In this document: one piece after another, positions 18,690 to 29,186 of the stretch
Numbering within the stretch: position 1 is the stretch's first letter
How the letters are laid out: each line of letters starts with the position of its first letter
Assembly (NCBI GenBank): GCA_958295665.1
Contig: OY282558.1
Location: 138,612,577 to 138,676,576, forward strand
Direction of reading: 5' to 3'
From: Tipula vernalis
Lineage: Eukaryota; Arthropoda; Insecta; Diptera; Tipulidae
DNA: 64,000 bases
Notes under the pieces: model-generated
Database searches by the model: none
What the model was told of the DNA's origin: nothing
The model's input: only the letters and a program-made list of their open reading frames with translations
Position numbers and translations under genes: made by a program

Positions 18690-20338
18690 CTACTTAAATC
18701 ACTTTACGTATATCTTTCCAACTCATGTCTATGGACAATAACGACATCTTTGAGCATACACAAGTATGACACTCTAATAGTGTCTGTAAAACAAGGAAAT
18801 TGAAATATAATAAGCGGGAACTTCAAGATCATACACCAGATTGACCTGCAGAATTATGTGGAAATATTGGCAAACATCAAATCGGGATTAAAAGGAATCG
18901 ATTCAACAAACATCATAAAATCCCAACTAACATACCAAATCAATAAAACAGAAAAACTACTGGAAGAACTTCAAGGTCAACCTTCGAAGGCAAAACAAAC
19001 AATCAACTTCTGCTCTGCTTGGAAGTTGATCGCCGGCTCTCCAGATGCAACTGATTAGGACGAGATCCTTAAAAGTCAGGACCGGATAGATAGAATAAAC
19101 ACTGCCATAACGAACAAGATTCAAAAGCTTCTTTGTCAACATAACGAAATATTGCGACATCTGGATGACAATACATAAAAGGTTTTTCAACAAATGATGT
19201 TCAACCTACCTACAAATAGTTAAAGAAGAAGTAAAAGAAATTGTAAGAGCTACGCAACTTGCTAAAGGTGGGATAATCAATTCCAGCTTATTAGACAAAG
19301 ACGAAATTGGACGTCTAGTGACAGAAATCGAAACCTTACCCTACGCTAATGAAATAGAAGCCATCGAATATGCCGAACCTGCAATGATCATCAAAAACTC
19401 AACGATTTTATACGTCATATCAATCCCCTAAACCAGCAAAGAAGAATTCGATCACATAAAAATAAAATCTACAATAAAATCTAACAAACAAATTCATTTG
19501 GAATACAACGAAATCCTTATAAACCAACAAAACATATATCGGATTATTGACAAATGCCAAACCAGGAGAGAAACCATTAATTGTGACTTCGGCCAACTAC
19601 AAGAATTGAAAGGAAACCATTGTATTACCCAACTACTGAAGGGATTGGATGCCGGGTGTGAATTTACATTTAATGAAAAGTTGTTGCATATAACAATTCA
19701 GTCAAACATCTAGAAGGCAACTATTTGGTTCAATACCAAAGCGAATCAGTAGAGATAAAAGGATGGATCTTCACCAACAAAGAAATGAGAACATCTCAAA
19801 TACTACCACCAGTATTGCAAACAAATATTACAGAACAAGGGATGAAACTTAATCTGGAATACCTACATGACCAACATGTAAGCAACATAGGAAAACTCCA
19901 GGGGCCCTATTCTCGAATTCTACATCCATTTTCCACATGTGGACATCTGTCAAAGTTCACACAAAAACGTTCGTAAAATGTAATTCACATGCGGCATGGA
20001 CATTTTCCTATACGGGGAATTTTTTCCATCTGCTTATACCCATTCGGAAATATTCCCTTAGTACCGAAAAAATGCAAAGTTTATGAATTTTGACAGATGT
20101 CCACATGTGGAAAATGGATGTGGAATTCGAGAATAGGGCCCCAGAAGTTATCTTATCAACATACCATCAGATAAATCATGTCACGGACACTATCATCATA
20201 ATTACCATAGCTAAAGTAATTATAGGATTTGTAATAAGATCAAGGAGCCGCAAAGGAATAGCCCTGTTCAAGAACAACGAAGTGAACAATCAACATTCTG
20301 TATCGCTTGGGATACAACCAGTCCAGCTGAATTTTTAA
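18690..20338 (+). pseudogene. env-like gene relic, interrupted by MITE
   Basis: Envelope-like region downstream of pol. Frames read in order include a helical segment (INKTEKLLEELQG), FCSAWKLIAGSPDATD with a stop, DEILKSQDRIDRINTAITNK, LLDKDEIGRLVTEIETLP, and a C-terminal portion. After the MITE (19902-20141) the frame at 20150-20338 holds a hydrophobic segment, IIIITIAKVIIGFVI, followed by basic RSRSRKG: a transmembrane anchor and short tail. Many stops and shifts. No clear signal peptide or furin-like cleavage site was identified. Assignment as env rests on position, the anchor, and resemblance to errantiviral Env blocks. Confidence 0.75.
19902..20141. mobile_element. 240-bp MITE with 53-bp inverted repeats, Harbinger-like
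   Basis: The left end GGGCCCTATTCTCGAATTCT (19902 on) and the right end match as inverted repeats for 53 bp with one mismatch (T versus C at repeat position 20), through a block containing CCACATGTGGACATCTGTC. The element is flanked on both sides by CAG (19899-19901 and 20142-20144). A 3-bp CAG/CWG-type duplication and GGG-starting ends suit PIF/Harbinger. No coding capacity. The near-identical arms within a badly decayed env suggest a much later insertion. Confidence 0.88.
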
Positions 20339-20355
20339 ATTCACGGGACGAGGAT

Positions 20356-20370
20356 TTTTAGAGGGGGTAG
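20356..20370 (+). promoter_or_regulatory. polypurine tract
   Basis: TTTTAGAGGGGGTAG sits just after the env stop and directly before AGTTAAGACAAC. A G-rich tract followed by AGTTA is the usual plus-strand primer and LTR start in gypsy-type errantiviruses. Confidence 0.7.
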
Positions 20371-20654
20371 AGTTAAGACAACATAATGACCATCGTCATC
20401 AGTATTTAATATCAGTCAACATGTACATACAGTAAAATCGCAACATTGCATATTTTGCGTAGAAGTAAAATTCCTAACACTCAAATTTCATTTATTTTGA
20501 CAAAAATATAATTTTTGTAATTTTGCATAAAACTTCTATAATCAGCATTTTAGCAATATAGAACATTTTGTAATTGAAAAATTGTAAAAATATAATTAGT
20601 TTTAAGAAAGGTTTAGAATAAAACGGACATAATCCAAATGAATAATTAATCTTA
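20371..20654 (+). repeat. probable 3' LTR sequence, end not defined
   Basis: Starts AGTTAAGACAACATAATGAC after the polypurine tract. The right boundary is lost: mariner-related sequence appears by about 20655. AATAAA at about 20618 could be a polyadenylation signal. No 5' LTR partner was found for comparison. Confidence 0.5.
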
Positions 20655-21095
20655 ACTTATTGTCTCTGGATTATCCACATAACATCTATCCTTAACGAAA
20701 CCTCATAGAGAGCCGGAAATTGATATCGAAGCGGATGGTCGTTTGATTTCAACTCCTGAGATATTTGGACCTTGTAGGCGAATAATCCGAGGTCACTGTG
20801 CAGTCGAGTTGAGATCGATGGATTTTGTCCTACACTATGGGCCACAGCCGCCAATATTCTCGGGCGTGCGCACTGTCTGAACTCGGGAACCACTTCTGTT
20901 ATCCAATAGCAAGCCAGTTCTCATGAATTCGGCAGTTCCGTTTGGCGCTCTGTCACGACCCATATTTCTTCCAAAAATTCGCATGGTCTCGGCTACACGC
21001 CATCCAAGCGACAACAAGATTGTTTCGTAATGCGAAATTTGGTGGTGTTGTCATAGCTTACGATTTAAAAACAAACCTATAAATGGTCCACCCTT
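20655..21095 (-). mobile_element. internally deleted mariner-like element
   Basis: Its 5' end on the minus strand is AAGGGTGGACCATTT, next to TA at 21096-21097, closely related to the ends of the mariner at 9706. Transposase pieces are VRTPENI, QNPSISTRLHSDLGLFAYKV and QELKSNDHPLRYQF from the N-terminal DNA-binding region. These jump directly to GFVKDRCYVDNPETI, which belongs near the C-terminus (compare KDKCYANKPATI in the first copy). The whole catalytic core is gone. The 3' inverted repeat is absent, so the element is truncated where it meets the LTR. Confidence 0.8.
20700..21030 (-). pseudogene. mariner transposase N-terminal relic
   Basis: Covers the paired/HTH region in shifting frames: EFMRTGLL, SRVQTVRTPENI, then QNPSISTRLHSDLG. 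It complements the first mariner copy at 9706, which has lost this region. It lacks the catalytic DEAHF, QQDGA and TPLD blocks. Confidence 0.72.
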
Positions 21096-21097
21096 TA

Positions 21098-21633
21098 CAA
21101 TATCTACAAAAACCATGAATACTGCGAAATGATCTTGTTACAGATTATGATGCAAGTCAACTTAAACAAGTAATTCAACAAATCAACACTAATAAACTAC
21201 TAACTATTTTAAGATTATTTCAAAATTTATTCATTTTGAAAAATTGATTTTAGATATATGTATCTGTAAGTAACTCAACATCATGCAAATTCTGAAAAGC
21301 TGGAAAAGAAATTCTTAATAAATCGTTAATTCTGTAACAAGATACAACAAATCCCATTTCAAATTCCAAGAAATATCGAGTAACACGACTAATCTCGTAA
21401 CGAGAATGTATTGAGAATTCTAGAATAATCTCGATATTTACCTTAAATTTCGAATATTCCAGTAAAACTTAAAATCATAGAATAATCTTGAAAATTCCAC
21501 AATGACGATAATTCAAATAGCTTTGATATTAAACTAAGCTAAACCAACGCTATTTACATCTGGAAATCTATATAAATTCAAAAATCTAGAATTTCGGAAA
21601 TCTCTTCTCTGTGAGGTAATTCATTTAAGTGTT
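21098..21633. other. AT-rich spacer with TCTCGAATA-like words
   Basis: Short recurring words (AATCTCGTAAC, AATCTCGAT, TTTCGAATA) resemble those on the far side of the next LINE (24447-24900), so the LINE seems inserted into one low-grade AT-rich repeat region. No gene seen. Confidence 0.5.
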
Positions 21634-22044
21634 ATGCCTGATCATCGATATTTAACCTATAGCCTCGATATTCACCCTGCTACCCGGGAAGCCTACAGGA
21701 ATCCTAGAAGGACCAACTGGAGCATATATGGGGAATTACTCGAGGATTTGTTGCCGTCGAGGGATTTAGAGCCCCCGACGACCGTTGGGGAGCTGGAGGA
21801 CATGGTGGCTAGCGTTACTAGCGCATGCAACCGGTCTTTTCGTGCTGCCTGCCCACTGGTTAAGCCTAGAGGTAGGCAAAAACCAGTATGGTGGTCCAGG
21901 GAACTGCAAACCTATCGTAAGACTTGTAGGACAGCCTTTAATAGAGCCAAAAATACAAGGGAGGCTCAGGATTGGGACTCCTATAAGGAGAAACTCGGAA
22001 TTTATAAGAAAGAATTAAGAAAGGCACAAAGGAGGTCTTGGTGA
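21634..22044 (+). pseudogene. LINE ORF2 endonuclease end and linker
   Basis: A 136-codon open frame. RRTNWSIYGELLEDLLP is the end of the endonuclease domain region. QKPVWWSRELQTYRKTCRTA with FNRAKNTREAQDW is the WW..EL..L linker typical of LINE ORF2 before RT. It runs to a TGA at 22042. The initial Met is unlikely to be a genuine start, because the protein should begin several hundred codons earlier. Confidence 0.82.
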
Positions 22045-22911
22045 ATCTTCTGTGATAAAATGGAAGAGGTATCCGAAACCTCCCGCCTTAGGCAGATTCT
22101 TTCCAAAAGTACAGCTAGTCCCAGTTTTTTGATAAAACCGGACGAATTTTGGACAGCTTCTAGTGGATAATCTCTGGAGCTTCTCTTCAAGACACACTTC
22201 CCAGGGAGCTTTGAAGACCTGTTGGTGCATAGCAATCATCAAGAAGCACTGTAAGTGTTCACAGAGGATATCGTAACCAGGAAACAGATCCTATGGGCAC
22301 TGAGGTGTTTTAAACCATTTAAATCGGCTGGTCTGAATCAAATTATACCAGCGGAACTTCAAAACAACTCAGTAATTATTCTTCCTTACCTGGAAGCTAT
22401 ATTCAGAGGGTGTTTGAAGCCGGGTTATATTCCTAGGTACTGAACGGAGGTCAATGTGGTGTTTATACCGAAAGCGGGGAAAAGCTCACATGTCTATCCT
22501 AAGGACCTAAGACCAATAACTCTATCATTCTTATACGTATACATCAGAGATAAAATAGGTGCCAGGAAGTGGGCACCGTTTCAGCATGCGTACACAAAGG
22601 GTAGATATTCTGTGGACACTGCTCTGCACGCCTTGGTGTGTACGATTGAGAAATCGAATAACTCGAAGGAATTCTGTTTGGTGGCCTTCCTGGATATAGA
22701 GGGCGCCTATAGTAATGTGAAAGCGGAGGCAATCAAAGAGGGATTGTCATTTTTGGAGGTGGATGTTCCTCTGAGAAAGTTAATCAATTATATGCTGGGA
22801 AGCAGGATTGTTAGCTCGAAGTTGGGGGACTCCACCATTAAGAGGCGAGTAACCAAGAGAACCCCGAAGGGGGAAGGGGGGAGGTACTGTCCCCTCTTCT
22901 CTAGAACATAG
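22045..22911 (+). pseudogene. LINE reverse transcriptase relic lacking catalytic block
   Basis: LLFKTHFPGSFEDLL, a stop near 22252, then ILWALRCFKPFKSAG, IIPAELQNN and VVFIPKAGKSSHVYPKDLRP (RT block with the PK.GK..P..RPI core). A deletion after DLRPITLSFL jumps to YIRDKIGA. WAPFQHAYTKGRYSVDTALH and LVAFLDIEGAYSNVKAEAI hold the first catalytic Asp (LDIEGA). RTPKGEGGRYCPLFS is the TPQGG motif. The following (F/Y)ADD block is missing: the sequence continues at 22918 with LVLFTKKYRIP, which lies downstream of it in intact elements. Confidence 0.85.
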
Positions 22912-22917
22912 CTGGTA

Positions 22918-23568
22918 CTATTCACTAAGAAATACAGAATCCCGGTAGTTGTCCCTCCTACCTTAAATGACACGAGATTTGCTTTTACTGATAGTGCTAG
23001 ATATCTGGGCATTATCTTGGATAGTAACCTTAGTTGGAGGCCCAATATGTTGGAGAGAATAAACAAAGCTACTATAGCTTTGTACTCCTGTAGGAACGCC
23101 ATTGGTCATAGATGGGGTCTGAAGCCGGAGCTGGTACACTGGCTCTACACCGCTGTAGTGAGACCTGTACTCATGTACGGGGTGGGTGTTTGGTGGCCAG
23201 CTCTGGACAAGGTAACTTATAAAAGTAGGATTAAAAGGGTGCAAAGAACGGCCTGTATGCTTGATAGCGGGGCCTTGAGGTCGACACCGACAAGTGCCTT
23301 AGAGGTTATGTTGCACCTTCTTCCGGCCGATATTTTTGGTAAACAGATGGCGGCAAATACGGCTGTACGACTTGCAGCCGTCTCTCAGTGGAGGTGTCTT
23401 AGTACAGGATACTCTACTATCGTTAGCTCGTTGAAGGATGAGCTGGCGAATCTTGATTATATTAAACCTACTCTACGCTTCGAGAAACGATTTCGGATTT
23501 CCCTTCAAGGGATAGACCGTTATCGGAAATCGAAGCATTACAATTCTTCACAGATAGCTCCAAGCTAG
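22918..23568 (+). pseudogene. LINE RT thumb/connection, long open frame
   Basis: LVLFTKKYRIPVVVP, ARYLGIILDSNLSWRPNML, VRPVLMYGVGVWWPAL, RVQRTACMLDSGALRSTPTS and ALEVMLHLLPADIFGKQMA give the thumb and connection of a LOA/Jockey-type RT in one open frame of about 215 codons. It ends at a TAG at 23566. The RNase H continues in another frame with no gap. Confidence 0.88.
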
Positions 23569-24415
23569 ACGGCAAAGTGGGACCTGTAGTATTCTGTGAC
23601 AAATTAAATGTAAACATTTCTATTCATCTCCCTGATTACTGCAGCGTGTGCCAAGCTGAAGTCGTAGCGATTGGCAGGTCATGACGTGGTTGAAGCATAA
23701 TGTGGTATTCTCAGATGATATTGCAATCTATGTGGACAGTCAAGCGGCGATCCGTTCGTTAGAATCGGTGTCTTTGGCGTCACGGGTGGCGTTGAGTTGT
23801 CACTCATCTATAAATGAGATGGGTGAGCATTTCAATATCTAGGTAATCTGGGTCCCAGGTCACTCGGGCGTCATGGGGAACTGCAGAACGGCTGAACTTG
23901 CTAGGCATAATACGACACTCCAGCTGCAACCGGAAAGGGCAAGTCTAGGGAGGCCTATCACAGCGCTGAGACAAGCACTTGGGAAGCAGGCGCTATCCTC
24001 AGCGTGGGAAAGGTGGTCTAACACCCTCACCTGTTGAGTTGCAAGACAATTTTGGCCAAAGCTGGACTTGGGGCGCTCTAGGGTATTAATATCCCTACGC
24101 AGACGTGAATTAAGAACGGTCGTAGGAATTCTCACGGGACACTGCCTTTTTGAAGAACATGCAAGAAGGCTGGGTCTGGAGGCAAATGACTTCTGCAGAA
24201 GCTGCTTGGACGAAGAGTAGGAAGAGACGTTGGTCCACTTCCTCTGCTCGTGTCCAGCATTGGCACTCCGAAGGCACACACACTTGGGTAAGTTCAGGAT
24301 GGACTGCCTCTCGGATCTCGAAAGCTCTCTCAGCTCGAAATGGTTGCAATAGGTGTAAAGGGGATATATTCTGGGGTATTATAATGGACCGTCACCGGTC
24401 TAAGTGTGCCTAAGC
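23545..24415 (+). pseudogene. LINE RNase H and C-terminal Cys/His region
   Basis: RNase H is spread over shifted frames: LQFFTDSSKLDGKVGPVVF (first Asp present, with FTDGSK changed to FTDSSK), CQAEVVAI (Glu), IYVDSQAAIRSL (second Asp), a stop, and VIWVPGHSGVMGN (His). A zinc-binding-like tail follows: LGLEANDFCRSCLDEE, a stop, and LVHFLCSCPAL, which resembles the C..C...E....H....C motif at the end of LINE ORF2. Stops at 23840, near 24036 and near 24220. Confidence 0.82.
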
Positions 24416-24446
24416 AGGCACTCCAACCTAACCTAACCTACCTATG
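24416..24446 (+). repeat. LINE 3' tail of CCTAA units
   Basis: GCACTCCAACCTAACCTAAC followed by CTACCTATG. This short tandem tail is the 3' terminus of the element. No clear target duplication was matched to the truncated 5' side. Confidence 0.7.
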
Positions 24447-25308
24447 CCTATTCGTAATTCAATTGCAAGCTAAATTCGAATAAAATCGGAAATCTCGAAT
24501 AACATCGAAGTCTAAGAAATTTCGAATAATAATTTAAGACACCTCGGTAAGTCCCAGAAAATCTCGACACATCACTAATTCTGAAACATCACGCAACTCC
24601 GTAACGCCTTTCAAAATTCATTTATAAGCTAAGAAACTTGAATGGACTCGAATAATGTTAGATTCTTAAAAAAAGCTCTTTCTCGCAAAACTAACTATAA
24701 AATCTCGAATAATTTGGAAAATGTTGAGCAATGTTGATAATTTTGAATAAGTAACAAGCAACATACCGCTATTCAAACCCTGATATCTAGATTATTCTAA
24801 AAATATCAAAACGTCGAATTTCGGAAGTCTCTTATATTTTAATCCAAATTAACTAAGACAATATAAATTCGAATAATATCTAGAGGCCAAACAAACATCA
24901 ACTAAGCTTTAGCCAAGTAAGGAAAAGAGCCATTAGAAAATTTAAATTAATCGGTTAACTTGACCCTAGCAATAATATTTCCAACAGTTGTGCGGTAACG
25001 TTTAATTTCTTTGTGTACAATTTTTTTACTAGAGCGATCCAAATCAAATTATAAATACTTAAAATTAATAAATAAACCAATCGATTTAATCAATGCGTGA
25101 TAATTTTGGTCAGAATCTGATACTGGAGCGATTCAGGAAGGTTTGTAGGAAGAAAGGATCAATAACTTTTTCTCGATTGAAAATAGTGAATGTCTGTGTA
25201 ATTACTTGTGATTAGCTTTTGAACAAAGCAAGAAACTCATTCAATATGCTTTAAGATCTGTAATGTGTCGGCCCCTCCGTTCAGGCATTGAGACCGAATT
25301 CAGAAAAC
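24447..25308. other. AT-rich spacer, TCTCGAATAA-like words
   Basis: Recurring AATCTCGAATAA and TTCGAATAAT words continue the pattern before the LINE. 25080-25300 is a little richer in GC. No coding motif identified. Confidence 0.5.
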
Positions 25309-25545
25309 GCGAGTGGAAATTGATCGCAGACACATTGAGGAAAAAACCAAATGACATAGATCAAGCTTACTTACCTACAAGCTAAGTGGAATGTGGGAAG
25401 GCGATCAATGGCCTGGATTGAACGGTGCTATTTGAAGTCAAAGAAGTTGACAAAACATGGGAAGAGCTGAAGACAATAGCCCCAAAAAGAGTGAGATGGT
25501 CCAGCCTAGTATACGCCCTATCCTGTTAAATGGAGGTACTTAGGG
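25309..25545 (+). pseudogene. LINE ORF2 C-terminal scrap
   Basis: Frames read EWKLIADTLRKKPNDIDQAY, then VKEVDKTWEELKTIAPKRVR and WSSLVYALSC. This order (K.....TLRK.P.DI..QAL, then K.TW.ELK..A.DRV.W...V.ALC) is a common C-terminal signature of several LINE ORF2 proteins in animals. Two stops and a frame change. The clade cannot be decided from this alone. No upstream RT was recognised. Confidence 0.6.
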
Positions 25546-27935
25546 AGTGAAACCAACATTTTGAATGTTGCATTCCTGTAAATAAAGTTCTTGTTCCCTC
25601 AATGTCTCTGAAAATTGTGGGGTTCCGCTCATAGTAATGCCGGGATACGGGATATTCGATTCTAAAACTGGTTTGTTTCGTCGAAAACTAGACGATTGGC
25701 CCATCTATCCAGGAACAAGATTTTCACTTTGTTCTTGAACGCTACGAATTTTGTATAGGATACATTTTTTAATTTAAAATTGTTTGGTTCTTAAAATGTT
25801 AATTGAAAAATCTGGACGGTATACTTTCTACACAACTTTTAGAATCTACACACATAAATTATCAGTCGTTTACAAATATAATGACTCACTAATTTATGAA
25901 CCACCCCAATTAAATTTTTTTTTTTTTTATAATAAAAAAATTGATATTCGTTTGTAATTGATTCAATTAATATTAATTAAATTAAAATCCATAAACTAAA
26001 CACAAATTAAATATTTGAAATTGATATGAATTTTTGATTATACGAATTAAAAGCAATTAATATTTGTTTATTTATTATTGAATTAAATACAAAATAATTA
26101 AACGCGTTTTAATTAAATTTAATTAATGAGAGAACATAAAACAAAATATTTAAATTACCGTTCTGTTTGTTCTCGTTTATAGTTAGGCGAATATCAAGTG
26201 CGGGAACTAGGTAGATTACCTTGAAGGCATCCGGCACCCTAATTATGTACATACCTACATAAATACAAACAGTTTAGCCATTCAAATCACATTTTATTCA
26301 GATAACTCATCTGCACATTTTCATTAAAATTTTCTACATAATATGTATGGACGAGGAAGATGAACACACATACAAATGATATAAGCAATAAAAATTATCT
26401 TTAATTTTTTTTTTTTGGTGATGTTGAAATGCGGTGTGATTATGGGTGGAAAAAGGAAAAACCAAAACAGACAACGGTAAACACAAAAGGACGACGACGA
26501 AGAAGAGCAAAATTGCATTGCAAAATGAAGATAACAATTTTCTTTTTGTCTACGTTTTTCTACATTTTTTTTTTTCATCTAATTTTGGACCAAATTATAG
26601 AACGGTGTGTACAATACCGAGCGACCAGTCGACATTAGATGTTTTTGTCTACATACATACATATATACGAGAAACAACAACTACCAAAACATAATAACAT
26701 TATTTGAGTAGCATAGTCCTGTTAGTTAACGATAAGAATGATATCCTTATAATTTTTATTTTTATTTTGCCATCACACCACCACGACCACCATCATCGTA
26801 TAATCATCATCATGCACCACCATCGACGGAAAAACGGAAGTTGTACAAATACATGACTCGCTCCACTATGGCGGCGGGCTCCCCATCAGAATATCATTTC
26901 GTAGATATACCCGTATGGTGGTATATACAGTTAGTTTGGATAAAGGAAAATTAACGGAAAATAAGATGGAAAAATAAAAGGAAATTAAATTTGATGAATG
27001 TGTTGATATTCAGACGGAATTAATTACGTTCTCTTCTTACACTTAAGAATGCTAATATTTTTTTTTTTTTTTTTGTTTTGTTTGTGTACATGATAAAATT
27101 GGATGTACATAGTATATTAAGGGGGCCGGTAGTGTAAGAAAATTGAATCTTAATGATTCAAGCTTTGGATGATTCATTTTGCAGTCGGTATATTCGGTGA
27201 AGGTAGATGAAACATTTTTCAAATTGTTGTATATGCTCCACACAATGTAAATTCGTATTCATAAAATAGCCTGGACATAAATAAACATACCGGACCAGGC
27301 ACAAACGGAAAGTAAAAGAAAAATTATTATAAATATAAATAAACAAAAAAAAAAAAACCAACCCCATTAAAAATGTATGAGGGATGCCTTATATGTAACA
27401 AGACATACACAGCAAAATGGAATACGCAGCACAAAAACCAAAAAAAATGTAAGCGGGTGGTACAAATAGGGTTTGTTTTTTTGTATTTTTTGTACGAATA
27501 TGTTTACGTCTAACCGTGTTGGATATATGATAACTTGGAAATATAATATTTATTTATGCATTAAATTTATTTTTTTACCTTCATTCATCATCGCACCAGC
27601 AAAGAAAACATTTTCGGATTTGTTTTCCTTTTTTTGTTGTTCCGTTCCTAATCAAAATATTCGCATATGCTGGCGCGCGCATATACATACATATGTATGT
27701 GAATATATAGGGATAATAAATGTGATGGAGATCTGCATATTTCATTGTTGGATAACGTTTCGCCTGGAATTAGAAAAATTAATAAAAATTAATCAACTTT
27801 GGTGTGGTGTTCACAAACTTGTGAATGCAGGGTGGCAATAAATTATTAGGAGGGACTTGTCGACATTTAAATTGTTTCTTTCACACTTTCTGAACTGGGA
27901 ACATGACATAGATATTTGACTACTTTATGTTTAAT
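25546..27935. other. AT-rich DNA with homopolymer runs, no gene recognised
   Basis: 25910-26150 is almost pure A/T (AATTAATATTAATTAAATT). 26765-26830 has a CACCAC/CATCAT-rich patch. T runs at 26407-26416 and 27057-27074. Several open frames of 60-120 codons overlap in both strands around 26320-26700 and 27050-27840; none shows a motif, and their Phe/Tyr/Lys-rich content follows base composition. ACATACATACATATATACGAG and similar words are common in fly intergenic DNA. Confidence 0.55.
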
Positions 27936-28055
27936 TACTTCGGCCTAAAAAGCCCAAAATATTGAAATCCTGTCAAAAATGATCAAAAATTTGGTTGGTT
28001 CAAAACCACTTTTCTTACGTTTTGAAAGTCCCTGAGTTTAAAAAAGAAAAAAAAT
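27936..28055 (+). repeat. dispersed repeat, copy 2
   Basis: TTACTTCGGCCTAAAAAGCC, ATCCTGTCAAAAATGATCAA, AAATTTGGTTGG and GTTTTGAAAGTCCCTGAG correspond block by block to 1418-1545. Here it lies next to a BEL/Pao relic of opposite orientation. Confidence 0.75.
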
Positions 28056-28079
28056 GATAAGTTCTAGAAATGGATTAGC

Positions 28080-29050
28080 TTGCAGCTTTCTTTATAATGT
28101 CAGAAATCTCTGCTTGGCTGCACATCCACCGAATTCTCGAGTTGAGCTGCCTCTTTCTAAAATTGTAATCGTTTCGTTTATGCGTATCCTCATAGTGCTC
28201 TTCGCGCTCCGGATTTAAAATATGGGCTCTTCTGGTTCAAAGAATCGCTTTAATGTGCTGGCACTGCCAACGGCTACCATTTGTTTACTTGCTGCCTCCG
28301 CCCTATTTTCGTTAGTTATCAATTACAATATCAACAGGCCCAACTTGGTTGTATTCGGGATCGGCTAGTTTCACGTCGGCTCAGGCAATATTAACTGGCC
28401 TAATAGAGGCCATCCCTCTGGTACCCACTTCTCCTGATGTCAAACTGCCTTGGATCTAGGCAATTTAAAACGTCGCATGCCTGCCTCCGTTATAAATGAT
28501 GCCAGCTACAGCATTATCGCCGTTGAAAGTAATGAAAGGAAACTAGGTATAGTTGCAGTATTCACTTTAATGCCAGTAGCTGCACTCGCCTTCGAAATAT
28601 TAAAAATGTTACCAATTATAGTTGCCTCACCGTTTGAGTTTAACTGTCCTTCGGGGTGCAAGACCTACATACAACAGACTGGGTAGTAGGAGATAGATAG
28701 TTAACACACTGTATCTTTTCTGCTACTAATTGTTTTCGTTCAGGAATTGGTAGTTGAGCTTCTGATCTTTCTATTGAGTTTAGGCTTTCTAGTGCATCGC
28801 TTCTTTTATTTAGAAAGTAAATAATTGAACTAAAAAAAGAACATCTGTCCCAATCTCGTTTTGTGGGCCCAAGTAAATGAGCCATGGATCACGACCTTCC
28901 GCTTGCTTACCAAGTATGTTCAAACTGCGTATGACCTCATCTGATACACCCCGATTTCGAGCAAACTTGTTGTAAAGTTGGCTGCTCTTTACTTTACTAT
29001 TAATTTTTACTTTATCCCGAACTTCTTCATAATTAGAATCAGTCAACGTG
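28080..29050 (-). mobile_element. BEL/Pao retrotransposon relic (gag to protease/RT start)
   Basis: Minus-strand gag reads VKSSQLYNKFARNRGVSDEV then IRSLNILGKQAEGRDPWLIY, matching the BEL/Pao Gag core and related to the gag at 60.6-61.1 kb. FLNKRSDALESL and further drifted sequence follow to about 28640. KLADPEYNQVGPVDIVIDN (about 28300-28360) is the end of the protease region (LADP....P..IDIL.G). HILNPEREEHYEDTHKRN is the start of the RT region. The protease DSG site was not found. Stops and shifts throughout. Confidence 0.75.
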
Positions 29051-29185
29051 AAATGTTTACCATGTTTACACTTTATGCTGCTTTTCCAAGCTACCTACTC
29101 TTTTAGGGAAAAACCAACCTACAGATGGCAATGTTTTGAAGTTACAGTTGGATGTTTTTTTTCAGCTGGTTCGCTTCCCGTTGCA
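29051..29185. other. short junction between BEL relic and satellite
   Basis: No feature recognised. Satellite-like sequence begins near 29187. Confidence 0.5.
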
Positions 29186-29186
29186 C

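Larger units (their letters stand above)
14454..20654 (+). mobile_element. env-bearing Ty3/gypsy (errantivirus-type) element, decayed
   Basis: Gag, protease, RT, RNase H, integrase and an env-like region follow in retroviral order over about 6 kb, then a polypurine tract and what appears to be the beginning of a 3' LTR. All reading frames are broken by stops and small indels, and two catalytic sites are altered. The gene order, lack of a CCHC motif in gag, and the env frame with a C-terminal membrane segment place it in the insect errantivirus group (gypsy, 17.6, 297, ZAM relatives). A MITE interrupts env, and a mariner relic abuts the LTR sequence. The 5' LTR was not found. Confidence 0.88.
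21634..24446 (+). mobile_element. LOA-type non-LTR retrotransposon, 5'-truncated and deleted
   Basis: ORF2 of a LINE with linker, RT, thumb, RNase H and a C-terminal Cys/His motif in sense order. The endonuclease is missing except its end. The 3' end reads CTCCAACCTAACCTAACCTA, a tandem CCTAA-type tail known from LOA/Jockey-group elements. The RNase H after RT together with this thumb sequence favours the LOA clade. Two internal deletions remove the RT fingers/palm region, including the catalytic Asp pair. Confidence 0.85.

Noticed and set aside
26320..26694. Overlapping frames on both strands (60-84 codons)
   Set aside because: Low-complexity Lys/Arg/Phe content from homopolymer-rich DNA; both strands open over the same bases, as expected by chance.
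27473..27841. 122-codon plus-strand frame with several hydrophobic runs
   Set aside because: No recognisable motif, T-rich composition, no homologous context. Not enough to call a gene.
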